Origin: UBA1361 sp041656375
GTDB lineage: Bacteria > Bacillota_I > Bacilli_A > RFN20 > CAG-826
Assembly (NCBI GenBank): GCA_964410505.1
Contig: CAYPGR010000002.1
Coordinates: forward strand, 62,001 to 126,000
Length of the DNA: 64,000 nt
Direction: 5' to 3'
Notes under the pieces: model-generated
Databases searched by the model: none
Told to the model about the DNA's origin: nothing
Seen by the model: only the letters and a program-made list of their open reading frames with translations
Translations under genes and position numbers: made by a program
Shown here: positions 7,711 to 16,589 of the stretch, piece after piece
How the letters are laid out: every line of letters starts with the position of its first letter
Numbering within the stretch: position 1 is the first letter of the stretch

Positions 7711-8568
7711 ATGAGAACAATTAATAGTGGTATTTTATTAGTAAACAAAGAAGCCGGGGTCACAAGTCGCCAAGTTGGTAATTTAGTTTCAAAAAAATTA
7801 GGCATCAAAAAAGTCGGTCATTTAGGCACCCTTGATCCGTTTGCGACGGGTCTTTTAATATTTGCTTTAAACGAGGGCACCAAAGTATTACCTTATCTTG
7901 AAGACCAAACGAAAACCTATGTTGCAACCTTTAAACTTGGTTATTTAACCTCAACCCTTGATCCAGAAGGGGATGTCTTACTTGATGAAGAAGTACCCGC
8001 TATTTCACCAGCAAAAATGACCCGTGTTTTAAATGAATTCCTCGGTGAGATTACGCAAATACCACCGCTAACGAGTGCCATTAAGGTCGATGGAAAAAGA
8101 CTTTATGAATACGCCCACCGTGGTGAAACGATAGAAGTTCCGGAACGAAAAGTATTTATTCACACCATTAAACTGATTGATTATGTCCATCCTTTTTTTA
8201 AGATTGAGGCGGATGTTAGTAAGGGCACCTATATTCGAACCCTGGGTGAAGATATTGCTAAAAAGTTAGGTACCCATGCAACGACAGTAGCGCTTGAAAG
8301 AAGGCGTCATGGATCGTTTGAATTAACCCACGCAAAAAAATTAGATGACGTTACGGCTGAAGATATTATTTCTCCGAGCAAAGCACTTAGTTTTCTACCG
8401 ATTATTAAGACGGATGACCGCCTTATCATTGACGTTCGCAATGGCAAAGACATCGATATCAAGCATGATGCACCACTGATCCAAATTCATGATCAAAATG
8501 GTGTTTTACATGCTTTATGTCGTAAAAATGGTGATAAATATACGACTGTCCGAGGTTTTAATTTATGA
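7711..8568 (+). CDS. truB: tRNA pseudouridine-55 synthase
   Basis: Isomerises U55 in the T-loop of nearly all tRNAs. At 285 aa it is a standard bacterial TruB. GILLVNKEAGVTS opens the catalytic domain and GHLGTLDPFATGLL holds the catalytic aspartate. The later RHGSFEL and C-terminal PUA-like region are also present. There is no Shine-Dalgarno upstream of ATG 7711: the -10 box ends 10 bases before it, so the mRNA is probably leaderless or nearly so. It overlaps ribF by 4 bases (ATGA), the normal truB-ribF pairing. Confidence 0.96.
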   Translation: MRTINSGILLVNKEAGVTSRQVGNLVSKKLGIKKVGHLGTLDPFATGLLIFALNEGTKVLPYLEDQTKTYVATFKLGYLTSTLDPEGDVLLDEEVPAISPAKMTRVLNEFLGEITQIPPLTSAIKVDGKRLYEYAHRGETIEVPERKVFIHTIKLIDYVHPFFKIEADVSKGTYIRTLGEDIAKKLGTHATTVALERRRHGSFELTHAKKLDDVTAEDIISPSKALSFLPIIKTDDRLIIDVRNGKDIDIKHDAPLIQIHDQNGVLHALCRKNGDKYTTVRGFNL

Positions 8569-9485
8569 AATTTCAACACATTGATTTAAGGAGTTTAACA
8601 AAGTTAAAGCTTAATTCTTCTCTCGTCCTTGGTACCTTCGACGGGGTCCATACGGGACATCGTTACTTAGTCAAGGAAGCTTTTAAGCTCAATCCCCACG
8701 TCACCATTTTGCTTATTTATACGAACAAAAAAATTACTAAGGATCATCAAACTTCTGGTGTCTTAACTACGCTTGATGATCGCATTAATCTTTTTCAAAA
8801 ATTGCATGTTGAAGAAGTTTTACTTCTTAACCTTGATGAGCAATTACTCGATTTATCGCCTGTTGAATTCATCAATAAAATTTTAGTGCCACTTGCGCCA
8901 AAAGACATTGTCATTGGCGAAGATTTTCGTTTTGGACATCGCGCTTTAGGAACGCCAGTCTTGCTTCAAAAACTAGGAAAAAATCATTTTGAGGTGAGTA
9001 TTATTCCGCCGATGGTCATTGACTCCGAAAAAATTAGTACATCCCTTATCAAACAAGAGCTCTTAGCGGGCAATACATTCAAGGCCCGTCGTTTATTGGG
9101 TGCGTATTATCGTCTTACTGGTCTTGTCACAAAAGGCTTTGGCTTGGGATCAAAACTAGGTTTTCCTACTGCCAATGTTGCCCTTGATCCGAATTACTTT
9201 TTACCGCGTCACGGTGTTTATTTTGTGCGTGTTCGTTATCAAGATAATTTCTATTTTGGCATGGCTTCGCTCGGTTATCACCCAACCGTTAATGAGGTGA
9301 ATTTACCGCTTCTTGAAGTGAATATTTTTGATTTTAAAGATGATATCTATCATCAAGTTTTAAGTGTTGAGTTTCTTCGCTTTATCCGTCCTGAAGTGAA
9401 GTTTGATTCTCTTGATGCACTAGTCGCAAAGATAGAAGAAGATCGTGCGATTTGCTATAAATATATGAATGAAGGAGATTTTTAA
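8565..9485 (+). CDS. ribF: Bifunctional riboflavin kinase / FAD synthetase
   Basis: Makes FMN from riboflavin and then FAD. The N-terminal nucleotidyltransferase shows GTFDGVHTGH and the GEDFRFGH motif near residue 123. The C-terminal flavokinase shows LGFPTANV and HGVYFVRV. At 306 aa it is the usual length for the bifunctional enzyme. Its start overlaps the truB stop in ATGA, so translation is coupled. The flavin cofactors serve the flavodiiron protein directly downstream. No FMN riboswitch is visible. Confidence 0.96.
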   Translation: MKFQHIDLRSLTKLKLNSSLVLGTFDGVHTGHRYLVKEAFKLNPHVTILLIYTNKKITKDHQTSGVLTTLDDRINLFQKLHVEEVLLLNLDEQLLDLSPVEFINKILVPLAPKDIVIGEDFRFGHRALGTPVLLQKLGKNHFEVSIIPPMVIDSEKISTSLIKQELLAGNTFKARRLLGAYYRLTGLVTKGFGLGSKLGFPTANVALDPNYFLPRHGVYFVRVRYQDNFYFGMASLGYHPTVNEVNLPLLEVNIFDFKDDIYHQVLSVEFLRFIRPEVKFDSLDALVAKIEEDRAICYKYMNEGDF

Positions 9486-9486
9486 A

Positions 9487-10701
9487 ATGGCAGTGTTTAA
9501 AGTTGTTAACAATGTCTATTCTATCGGCGTTAAAGATCCGAATTTACGCGTTTTCGATATCATGATGGAAACCAAACAAGGAACCACCTATAATTCCTAT
9601 TTAATTATGGAAGAGGGCGGGATTACCATTATCGATGGTGTCAAAGAACCCTTTACCGCAGAATGGCTTGCCAATATTGAGTCACTCGTTAAATTCGAAG
9701 ATATTAAGTACCTTGTAACCCAACATACCGAACCCGATCATAGTGGATCGATTCCAGCCTTACTCGCAATTAATCCAAACATCCAAGTTTTTGGCTCATT
9801 TATGGCGATGGCCAATCTTAAAGAAATTAATAACGCCGCGTTTCTTGCTAACGCTGTTAAACCCGGTCAAGAATTGAAATTAAGTGACCGACAAAGTCTA
9901 TTTTTCCACCCAGTACCAAATGTCCACTGGCCAGACACTATCATTACCCATGATCCCGTTAATCACCTCGCTTATACGTGTGATTTCCTTGGTATGCACG
10001 TCTCACCACCGCAATTATTTTTAAGTAAAGAACCAAATAAACCAGCGGCGCAAGAAGCTTTAACGGTGTATTACGAAGCGATCATGGCCCCTTTTAAAGG
10101 CGACTGTTTAAAAGCTGTTAAAACCCTGCAAAGCTTAAATGTCGCGATGGTTTTAAATAGTCATGGTTACATTTTGGATGATCGAAAAGATGTCGATCAT
10201 GCGATTAATGAATACATTCGTTGGTCCACCATCCCCCAAAGTGAAAAGCTTGTGGTGACGGTTGTCTATGCGAGTGCTTATGGTTACACGAGCATGATTA
10301 AAGACGTTGTCGTTGAAGAACTAGTGACCGCTGATGTTGATGTTCGCGTTTTCCGGGCGCCGGAAGATGATATGAATCAAATCGTGGCAAGTATCGAACA
10401 AAGCGATGCCTTAATGCTTGGCTCACCGACGTTTGTTGGTGACGGCATTAAACCTATTTATGATGTTCTCAATTCGCTCAATCCCTATATTGGAAACGGT
10501 AAATACATGACGGCCTTTGGCAGTTTTGGGTGGAGTGGTGAAGCCGTTAAAAACTATATGAATCGCGCAAAAGAATTACGGATGAAAACAGTGGATGAAG
10601 GTCATCGCATTCGCTTGAAACCAACTGTTGAACAACTAAAAACAACCCGCGAATTTACCAAAAACTTTGTTAATCTCGTGAAAGTTGAAGTGAAGAAATA
10701 A
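9487..10701 (+). CDS. Flavodiiron protein (A-type flavoprotein)
   Basis: A cytoplasmic O2 and/or NO reductase of anaerobes and microaerophiles. At 404 aa it has the standard two-domain build. The metallo-beta-lactamase-like domain carries the diiron ligands HTEPDH, NVHWPD, the aspartate in TCDFLG and the histidine in NSHGYI. The flavodoxin domain starts near residue 258 with VVYASAYGYT for FMN phosphate. ATG 9487 follows GAAGGAG; the ATG at 9469 is inside ribF. It follows ribF by 1 base, a sensible link with flavin supply. There is no rubredoxin domain, so the electron donor must be a separate protein. Confidence 0.92.
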   Translation: MAVFKVVNNVYSIGVKDPNLRVFDIMMETKQGTTYNSYLIMEEGGITIIDGVKEPFTAEWLANIESLVKFEDIKYLVTQHTEPDHSGSIPALLAINPNIQVFGSFMAMANLKEINNAAFLANAVKPGQELKLSDRQSLFFHPVPNVHWPDTIITHDPVNHLAYTCDFLGMHVSPPQLFLSKEPNKPAAQEALTVYYEAIMAPFKGDCLKAVKTLQSLNVAMVLNSHGYILDDRKDVDHAINEYIRWSTIPQSEKLVVTVVYASAYGYTSMIKDVVVEELVTADVDVRVFRAPEDDMNQIVASIEQSDALMLGSPTFVGDGIKPIYDVLNSLNPYIGNGKYMTAFGSFGWSGEAVKNYMNRAKELRMKTVDEGHRIRLKPTVEQLKTTREFTKNFVNLVKVEVKK

Positions 10702-10761
10702 CATCATCATGGAAATTGTTTCGCAATTTGTTAGATAACGAGACAATCTCAACTTTATAAC

Positions 10762-10868
10762 TTGGCAAACGTTTTGTAAAATTTTACTATCGTAACGCGA
10801 CTTTAGCGCTGCTCTGATTTCCCCCTAAATCTTGGCGATGCTGAAGTTAAGACCGAAGAAAGGGGAAA
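10762..10868 (+). promoter_or_regulatory. rpsO promoter and SD-sequestering leader
   Basis: TTGGCA (10762-10767), 17 bases, TACTAT (10785-10790) is a good promoter. In the leader, TTTCCCC (10818-10824) is the exact complement of GGGGAAA (10862-10868), which includes the rpsO Shine-Dalgarno. The leader can therefore hide its ribosome site, as in S15 autoregulation known in several bacteria. Pairing is seen; S15 control is inferred. Confidence 0.6.
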
Positions 10869-10873
10869 GAAAA

Positions 10874-11143
10874 ATGGCATTAAGCAAAACCAAAATTAAC
10901 GAAATCGTTAAAGAATTTGGCACAAACGAAAAAGACACCGGTTCAACCGCCGTCCAAATCGCACTTTTATCCGCTCAAATTCGTGAACTTACTGAACACA
11001 TGAAAGTTCACAAACACGATTACCATTCACAACGTGGCTTACTTCGTTTAGTCGGCCAACGTCGTGGTTTACTCGATTATTTCAATCGTGTTGATCGTGA
11101 AGGTTATTTAGAACTGATTGCAAAACTTGGCATTCGTCGCTAA
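10874..11143 (+). CDS. rpsO: 30S ribosomal protein S15
   Basis: Primary 16S rRNA-binding protein of the 30S platform. At exactly 89 aa it is the normal length. It shows DTGSTAVQIALLS, HKHDYHSQRGLL and RRGLLDYF, the rRNA-contacting signatures. ATG 10874 follows AAAGGGG; a longer in-frame ATG at 10832 lies in the structured leader and is not used. rpsO precedes pnp as in most bacteria, but a terminator lies between them. Confidence 0.97.
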   Translation: MALSKTKINEIVKEFGTNEKDTGSTAVQIALLSAQIRELTEHMKVHKHDYHSQRGLLRLVGQRRGLLDYFNRVDREGYLELIAKLGIRR

Positions 11144-11157
11144 GTGAAGATTAGAGG

Positions 11158-11180
11158 AAACTGTCACCCGACAGTTTTTT
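11158..11180 (+). terminator. Terminator between rpsO and pnp
   Basis: AAACTGTC (11158-11165), loop ACCC, GACAGTTT (11170-11177), then TTT. A perfect 8-bp stem. No separate promoter for pnp is obvious, so pnp may depend on read-through. Confidence 0.85.
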
Positions 11181-11208
11181 CATTAAATTGTTGGAAAAGA
11201 GGAAAAAA

Positions 11209-13371
11209 ATGAAACAAATTTATGAAATGATGTTCCACGGTCGCAAACTTGTCGTGGAAACTGGCGAACTCGCCAAACAAGCTGATGGCGCCGTCTTAGT
11301 CCGCTATGCGGATACCGCTGTCCTCGCTACTGCCGTTGCAGGCAATAACCCAAAAGACATTGACTACTTCCCATTATCCGTGACGTATCAAGAAAAACAC
11401 TACGCCATTGGTAAAATCCCTGGGTCTTTTTTACGCCGTGAAGGACGTGAAACAGAACATGCTACTTTAACTGGACGTTTAATCGATCGTCCAATTCGTC
11501 CATTATTCGCTGATGGCTTCCGTAATGAAGTTCAAGTGATTAATACCATCTTAAGTGCCGACCTTGATGCCACGCCAGAAATGACGGCGATGCTTGCTTC
11601 AAGTTTAGCCTTAACGATTAGCGATATTCCATTTGAAGGACCAGTTGCTGGTGTTCAAGTTGGACGTGTCGATGGAAAATTTATCATTAACCCAACGAGT
11701 GAAGAAAACGCCAAAAGCGATATTCAATTAACCGTTGCCGGCACCAAAACTGCCATTAACATGGTTGAAGCGGGTGCTTTAGAAGTGAGCGAAGAAGACA
11801 TGCTTGAAGCCTTAATGATTGGCCATGAAGCGATTAAAGAACTTTGTGCCTTCCAAGAAGATATCCAAGCGAAAATCGGCGTTGCCAAAAGAAGTTTCCC
11901 ACTCTTCGTGCCAGAAGCATCTTTAGTGGAAGAACTCAAAGAAAAATTCAATGCCAAACTACAAGCGGCAATTAGCATCTTTGATAAACTCGAACGTGGT
12001 GAAGCCATTGAAGCTGTCAAAGGTGAAATGGTCGAATACTATAGTGGTTTATCTTACGAAAGTGATGACAAGAAAAAACGGACCATTAATGACGTTAAAG
12101 CGCTTCATGAAGTGATGGTCAGTGACGAAATTCGTCGCCTCATTACTTTTGAAAAGATTCGTCCAGATGGCCGTAAAGTTGACGAAATTCGTCCACTTGA
12201 ATCCAAAGTTGATTTACTCCCACGGACCCACGGTAGTGCTTTATTTACCAGAGGTCAAACACAAGTCTTATCCGTTGTCACCCTTGGACCAAAGAGTGAT
12301 GAACAAATTATTGATAACTTAACTGAAGAAGAATCAAGACGGTTTATGCACCACTACAATTTCCCACCATATAGTGTTGGCGAAATTAAAAAACTTGGTA
12401 CGCCTGCCCGTCGTGAAATTGGTCATGGTGCGTTAGGTGAAAGAGCCTTAGCGGCTGTGATTCCTAATGAAGTTGACTTCCCATACACAATTCGGGTTGT
12501 GAGCGAAGTTCTTGAAAGTAATGGTTCGAGTTCACAAGCGAGTATTTGTGCCTCAAGTATGGCCCTTATGGCTGCTGGTGTCCCCATCAAAGATATGGTC
12601 ACCGGGATTGCAATGGGTTTAATTACAAGTGGACCACTTGATGGTAACCACCCTTACACGATCTTAACCGATATCCAAGGTCTTGAAGATCACTTCGGAG
12701 ATATGGACTTCAAGGTGGCTGGTACAAGTAAAGGGATTACCGCCCTTCAAATGGACATTAAAGTCAAAGGCATTAGTAAAGAAGTTCTTGCTGAATCTCT
12801 TGCTCAAGCCAAAAAAGCCCGTGAAGAAATTCGTGCCAATCAAATGGAAGCGATTAGCGCACCACGTGAAGACGTTGCAAAATATGCACCAAAAATGGCA
12901 AAAATGTTTGTCCCAGTTGACAAAATTCGTGAAGTCATTGGTACCGGTGGTAAAGTCATCAATAAGATTATTGAAGAAAATGACAATGCCAAAATCGACA
13001 TCGATGATACTGGTTTAGTGGTCGTTTACCACATGGACCGCGAAGTCATCAACCGCGTCATCAGCATCATTGAAGGCATCGTTAAAGAAGCTAAAGTCGG
13101 TGAAGTTTATGAAGGCGAAGTTGTCCGGGTTGAAGCCTATGGGGTGTTCGTTAACTTATTTGGTAACGTTGATGCTTTAGTTCACGTTAGTGATCTTGAA
13201 TGGGCCTATGTCGAAGACGCCACGAAGCTTTACAAAATTGGTCAAAAACTAAAAGTTAAAGTTGTTGGTGTCGATGAAAAAGGCAAAGTCAAGGCAAGTG
13301 TTAAAGTGTTCAAAGAAAAACCAGAAGGTTATGTTGAACGCAAACCAAGCATGGGACCACGTCGTAAATAG
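11209..13371 (+). CDS. pnp: Polyribonucleotide nucleotidyltransferase (PNPase)
   Basis: Phosphorolytic 3'-5' exoribonuclease of RNA decay. It has 720 aa in the canonical order: first RNase PH domain, linker helices, second RNase PH domain with the phosphate/metal site (TDIQGLEDHFGDMDFK, near residue 485), KH domain (VIGTGGKVINKI) and C-terminal S1 domain (GEVYEGEVVRVEAYGVFV, VHVSDL). ATG 11209 follows AAGAGG; the TTG at 11188 overlaps the terminator T-run region and is rejected. A strong terminator follows. Confidence 0.97.
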   Translation: MKQIYEMMFHGRKLVVETGELAKQADGAVLVRYADTAVLATAVAGNNPKDIDYFPLSVTYQEKHYAIGKIPGSFLRREGRETEHATLTGRLIDRPIRPLFADGFRNEVQVINTILSADLDATPEMTAMLASSLALTISDIPFEGPVAGVQVGRVDGKFIINPTSEENAKSDIQLTVAGTKTAINMVEAGALEVSEEDMLEALMIGHEAIKELCAFQEDIQAKIGVAKRSFPLFVPEASLVEELKEKFNAKLQAAISIFDKLERGEAIEAVKGEMVEYYSGLSYESDDKKKRTINDVKALHEVMVSDEIRRLITFEKIRPDGRKVDEIRPLESKVDLLPRTHGSALFTRGQTQVLSVVTLGPKSDEQIIDNLTEEESRRFMHHYNFPPYSVGEIKKLGTPARREIGHGALGERALAAVIPNEVDFPYTIRVVSEVLESNGSSSQASICASSMALMAAGVPIKDMVTGIAMGLITSGPLDGNHPYTILTDIQGLEDHFGDMDFKVAGTSKGITALQMDIKVKGISKEVLAESLAQAKKAREEIRANQMEAISAPREDVAKYAPKMAKMFVPVDKIREVIGTGGKVINKIIEENDNAKIDIDDTGLVVVYHMDREVINRVISIIEGIVKEAKVGEVYEGEVVRVEAYGVFVNLFGNVDALVHVSDLEWAYVEDATKLYKIGQKLKVKVVGVDEKGKVKASVKVFKEKPEGYVERKPSMGPRRK

Positions 13372-13391
13372 TCGTTTATCATAAGCAGTTT

Positions 13392-13419
13392 AAGGCCACT
13401 CCTCGGAGTGGTCTTTTTT
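13392..13419 (+). terminator. Terminator after pnp
   Basis: AAGGCCACTCC (13392-13402), a TC turn, GGAGTGGTCTT (13405-13415), then a T-run. GC-rich and strong. Confidence 0.9.
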
Positions 13420-13466
13420 ATATATTCATGTGGATTTTTTTAATTCGTGTAAAATAAGAGTAGTTA

Positions 13467-13482
13467 TTAAAGTAATCTTTAA
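13467..13482 (+). promoter_or_regulatory. Inverted repeat in the leader of the FAD oxidoreductase operon
   Basis: TTAAAG (13467-13472), TAAT, CTTTAA (13477-13482). It lies about 12 bases after a possible -10 box (TAAAAT, 13450-13455) and before the AAAGGA ribosome site, a typical place for a repressor operator. No regulator gene is adjacent. Confidence 0.35.
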
Positions 13483-13502
13483 CAGTAGTAAAGGATGGAT
13501 TT

Positions 13503-14933
13503 ATGCATGATATTATCATTATCGGTGCGGGAGTCATCGGTGGCCTCATTGCGCGGGAACTTTCACGTTTTAAACTCGATATTTTAATTTTAGAGAAAGA
13601 CAATGATGTCGCAAATGGCACAACGGCCGCTAATAGTGCGATAGTTCATAGTGGGTATGACCCAAAACCTGGTTCTCTAAAGGCTAAATTTAATGTGTTA
13701 GCCGTCCCGATGTATAAAACCTTATGTGAAGAACTCGATGTTGAATTTAAACGCATTGGTTCGCTCACCGTTGCCCAAAGTATTGAAGAGTTGCCGATGC
13801 TAAAAGTCCTTGAAGCACGGGCTAAGGAAAATAATGTTGAGGTTAAAATTCTTAGCAAAGAAGAAGTTCGACGGTTAGAACCAAATCTCAACGATCATAT
13901 TGAGGGTGGTCTCTTTGCCCCGACAGCTGGTATTGTCAATCCGTTTGAACTGACGGCACATGCCATTGAAAACGCGATTGAAAATGGGGTGAAATTAATC
14001 CTTAACGCGAAAGTGACCACGATTCAAAAATCGCATGACTCTTTCACGGTATCGACAACGGCAGGAACGTTTAAAAGCCGCATAATTATTAACGCCGCAG
14101 GCGTTTACGCTGATAATATTATCAATATGGTTAGTCAAGCTGACTTTACGATTACACCTCGTAAAGGAAGTTACTTTGTCATCGACAAACTAACGACACC
14201 ACTTGTGAATACCGTGGTTTTTCCGCTTCCGAATGTTCATAGTAAAGGGATATTAGTTGTTCCGACCACATCTGGTAATTTTTTAGTCGGTCCAACGAGT
14301 GAAGAGATTATGTCGAAAGAAGATGTTGGAACGGATTATGGTTCGCTTGAAAACATTAAGGCAAATGCTTTAAAACTCATTGGTAATATTCCGTTTCATA
14401 AAACGGTTCGGACATTTAGTGGCTTAAGGGCGACCCCTTCAACCGGGGACTTTGTGATTGGCCATGATCCTTATGTTAAGGGGCTTATTAATGTAGCGGG
14501 CATTGAAAGTCCCGGGTTAGCAAGTGCCCCCGCGATCGCGCAATATGTCGTTAATGATCTAGTCGCTTCACTCTTATCACTATCCCCGAAACTTGATTTT
14601 AATCCACGCATTCGTCCACGCGTTCGCGTGAAACATTTATCAATCAAGAATTTAAAGGCGTTAGTTAAGGAAAACAAAGATTATGCAACGCTTGTTTGCA
14701 ATTGTGAAGAAGTCACAAAAGCAGAAGTCATTGATCTGCTTAGCCGACCAATTCCGATTCGCAGTGTCAAAGCCATCAAAAAACGATTACGGGCCGGATT
14801 CGGTCTTTGCCAAGGCGGATTTTGTACCCCAAAAGTGGTTGAGATTATGGCTCAGTATTACGGTATTCCGGTTTCAGATATTGCCTATGATGAAAAAGAA
14901 AGTTATGTGGTGAAAAGTGATGAAACATTATAA
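13503..14933 (+). CDS. FAD-dependent dehydrogenase with BFD-type [2Fe-2S] domain (GlpA-like)
   Basis: A 476-aa DAO-family oxidoreductase. It begins with the FAD-binding GAGVIGGLIAREL, then ANSAIVHSGYDPKPG, typical of L-2-hydroxyglutarate / glycerol-3-phosphate dehydrogenases. The C-terminus (about residues 398-450) is a BFD-like [2Fe-2S] domain with CNC and CQGGFC. With the next two genes it forms the module known in clostridia and relatives as an anaerobic glycerol-3-phosphate dehydrogenase replacing GlpABC. No glpK or glpF lies beside it, so the substrate is inferred. The start follows AAAGGATGG. It overlaps the next gene by 14 bases. Confidence 0.82.
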   Translation: MHDIIIIGAGVIGGLIARELSRFKLDILILEKDNDVANGTTAANSAIVHSGYDPKPGSLKAKFNVLAVPMYKTLCEELDVEFKRIGSLTVAQSIEELPMLKVLEARAKENNVEVKILSKEEVRRLEPNLNDHIEGGLFAPTAGIVNPFELTAHAIENAIENGVKLILNAKVTTIQKSHDSFTVSTTAGTFKSRIIINAAGVYADNIINMVSQADFTITPRKGSYFVIDKLTTPLVNTVVFPLPNVHSKGILVVPTTSGNFLVGPTSEEIMSKEDVGTDYGSLENIKANALKLIGNIPFHKTVRTFSGLRATPSTGDFVIGHDPYVKGLINVAGIESPGLASAPAIAQYVVNDLVASLLSLSPKLDFNPRIRPRVRVKHLSIKNLKALVKENKDYATLVCNCEEVTKAEVIDLLSRPIPIRSVKAIKKRLRAGFGLCQGGFCTPKVVEIMAQYYGIPVSDIAYDEKESYVVKSDETL

Positions 14934-16170
14934 CCTTATCATTATTGGCGCGGGTAGTGCCGGGATTGGTGCGGCGCTTAAAGCCCATCAAGAGGGCATC
15001 AAAAGTATCTTAATTATCGAAAAAGACCGTTTCGTGGGCGGCATTTTAAACCAATGTATCCATGACGGATTTGGTGTTCACTTATTTAAAAAGACATTAA
15101 CGGGTCCAGAATATGCCTATTATCTTGATCAAATGCTGAAGGAACGGCAAATTGATATCATCCTCAATAGTAATGTCACCGCCATTAATGAAAACAAAAT
15201 TGTAAAAGTATTTGAAAGTGGCAAAGCAATCATCGAGTTGAGTGCGGACGCACTCATTTTGACGAGCGGTTCTTATGAACGGAGTGCCGGTGCGATTAAT
15301 TTACCTGGTGAAAGAAGCGCAGGAATTATGACGGCTGGTCAGGCGCAATATTTTCTTAACATGAAAGGGTATCATTTTGCAAAAAATGTTTTAATTGTTG
15401 GTTCAGGTGACATCGGACTCATTATGGCCCGTCGTCTCAGTTTGCTTGGAATCAAAGTCCATGCGGTCAGTGAAATTATGTCGTATTCAAGTGGATTAAA
15501 ACGAAACATTGTCCAATGCTTGGATGACTTTAATATTCCGTTATACTTATCACACAAAGTCGTCGATGTTCGAGGCAGGCCCCGAATTCAAGAAGTTGAT
15601 ATTGCCGAGATTGACGCCAAAGGCCAAGTGATTCCCGGCACGCTTAAAACCTTCACTGTCGATACCTTGCTTTTAGCGGTCGGTCTTATCCCGTATGTGA
15701 GTCTTGCGGAGAAACTAGGCATTCCTTTAAGTAAATCCAGAGGCCCGTGGATCAATCATTTTTATCAAACATCGCTCCCTTGGTTTTTTGTCGCTGGTAA
15801 TGCCCTTCACATTCATGATCTCGCTGATGATGCTTATTTTGAGGGTGAAGAAGCAGGGGCTGCCGCCAGCATGTATTTAAAAAACTTGATGGCACCATCA
15901 CTAAAGAAAATCGAAGTTAAACCTGGAGCAGGTATATTATATGTTTTACCGAACGAAGTAAGTTTTCCAATCACATATGATACGATGAAATTCAAATTTC
16001 GACCGAACGCGAATTTTATTAATAAACGAGTCATTATTAAAAATGGTGAGAAGGAAATTTATAAAAAATTCTTCCCTTTTCTCTTTCCGAGCGAACTCGT
16101 GGTATTAACGGTTGACGCTCATTTAGTGAGTGATGAAAAACAAATTATGATTGAGGTGAGTTATGATTAA
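14920..16170 (+). CDS. FAD/NAD(P)-dependent oxidoreductase, second subunit of the module
   Basis: A 416-aa flavoprotein of the pyridine nucleotide-disulfide oxidoreductase class. It has two dinucleotide folds: an N-terminal IIGAGSAGIGAALKA and an internal VLIVGSGDIGLIMARRL near residue 157, plus the NQCIHDGFG segment common to this subunit family. It probably moves electrons between the GlpA-like partner and a nucleotide or quinone acceptor. GTG 14917 is a possible alternative start one codon earlier. It overlaps both neighbours, so the three genes are one translational unit. Confidence 0.8.
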   Translation: MKHYNLIIIGAGSAGIGAALKAHQEGIKSILIIEKDRFVGGILNQCIHDGFGVHLFKKTLTGPEYAYYLDQMLKERQIDIILNSNVTAINENKIVKVFESGKAIIELSADALILTSGSYERSAGAINLPGERSAGIMTAGQAQYFLNMKGYHFAKNVLIVGSGDIGLIMARRLSLLGIKVHAVSEIMSYSSGLKRNIVQCLDDFNIPLYLSHKVVDVRGRPRIQEVDIAEIDAKGQVIPGTLKTFTVDTLLLAVGLIPYVSLAEKLGIPLSKSRGPWINHFYQTSLPWFFVAGNALHIHDLADDAYFEGEEAGAAASMYLKNLMAPSLKKIEVKPGAGILYVLPNEVSFPITYDTMKFKFRPNANFINKRVIIKNGEKEIYKKFFPFLFPSELVVLTVDAHLVSDEKQIMIEVSYD

Positions 16171-16537
16171 AAAGTTAACTTGTCTTGTCTGTCCCCGTGG
16201 ATGCACTTTAACGATTGATGAAGCGCTTAATGTGAGCGGTAATTTTTGTCCGCGCGGTATTCCTTATGCCCTTCAAGAGCTTAAGGCACCGAAAAGAACA
16301 CTGACTTACCTTGTAAAGGTTAAAGGTCACTCACAACCATTACCGGTTCGAAGCGATGCGCCGATTGACAAAGCACTTATTTTTGAGGCTGTTGCCATTT
16401 TAAACACGCTTGAATTAACCCCACCCATTGACTTTAACACGATTGTTGTTGAAAATATCCTCGGTTCTGGGGTGAATATCATTGCGACAAGAAAGATTGA
16501 ATGTAATGAGGACTCTTACTTGCGAAAACACGTGTGA
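16163..16537 (+). CDS. DUF1667 cysteine-rich protein, third gene of the oxidoreductase module
   Basis: A 124-aa protein with an N-terminal cysteine cluster, CLVCPRGC, and a fourth cysteine in NFCPRG, suited to an iron-sulfur or zinc site. The remainder (PVRSDAPIDKALIFEAVAIL) matches DUF1667, a family that almost always follows the two FAD oxidoreductases above. It is probably an electron-transfer or assembly partner. The start has a GAGGTGAG ribosome site and an 8-base overlap with the previous gene. It ends in TGA. Confidence 0.82.
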   Translation: MIKKLTCLVCPRGCTLTIDEALNVSGNFCPRGIPYALQELKAPKRTLTYLVKVKGHSQPLPVRSDAPIDKALIFEAVAILNTLELTPPIDFNTIVVENILGSGVNIIATRKIECNEDSYLRKHV

Positions 16538-16548
16538 GTTGCTATAAT
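16520..16548 (+). promoter_or_regulatory. Promoter for the RNase J-like gene
   Basis: TTGCGA (16520-16525), 17 bases, TATAAT (16543-16548) with an extended -10 TGC at 16540-16542. It overlaps the end of the DUF1667 gene. AGAGG (16579-16583) is the ribosome site. Confidence 0.75.
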
Positions 16549-16589
16549 TGGCCTAATGAATTAGAGCTATTTGTAGTTAGAGGTATAAT

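Noticed and set aside
8400..10870. FMN riboswitch before ribF
   Set aside because: ribF overlaps truB by 4 bases and there is no leader that could hold one.
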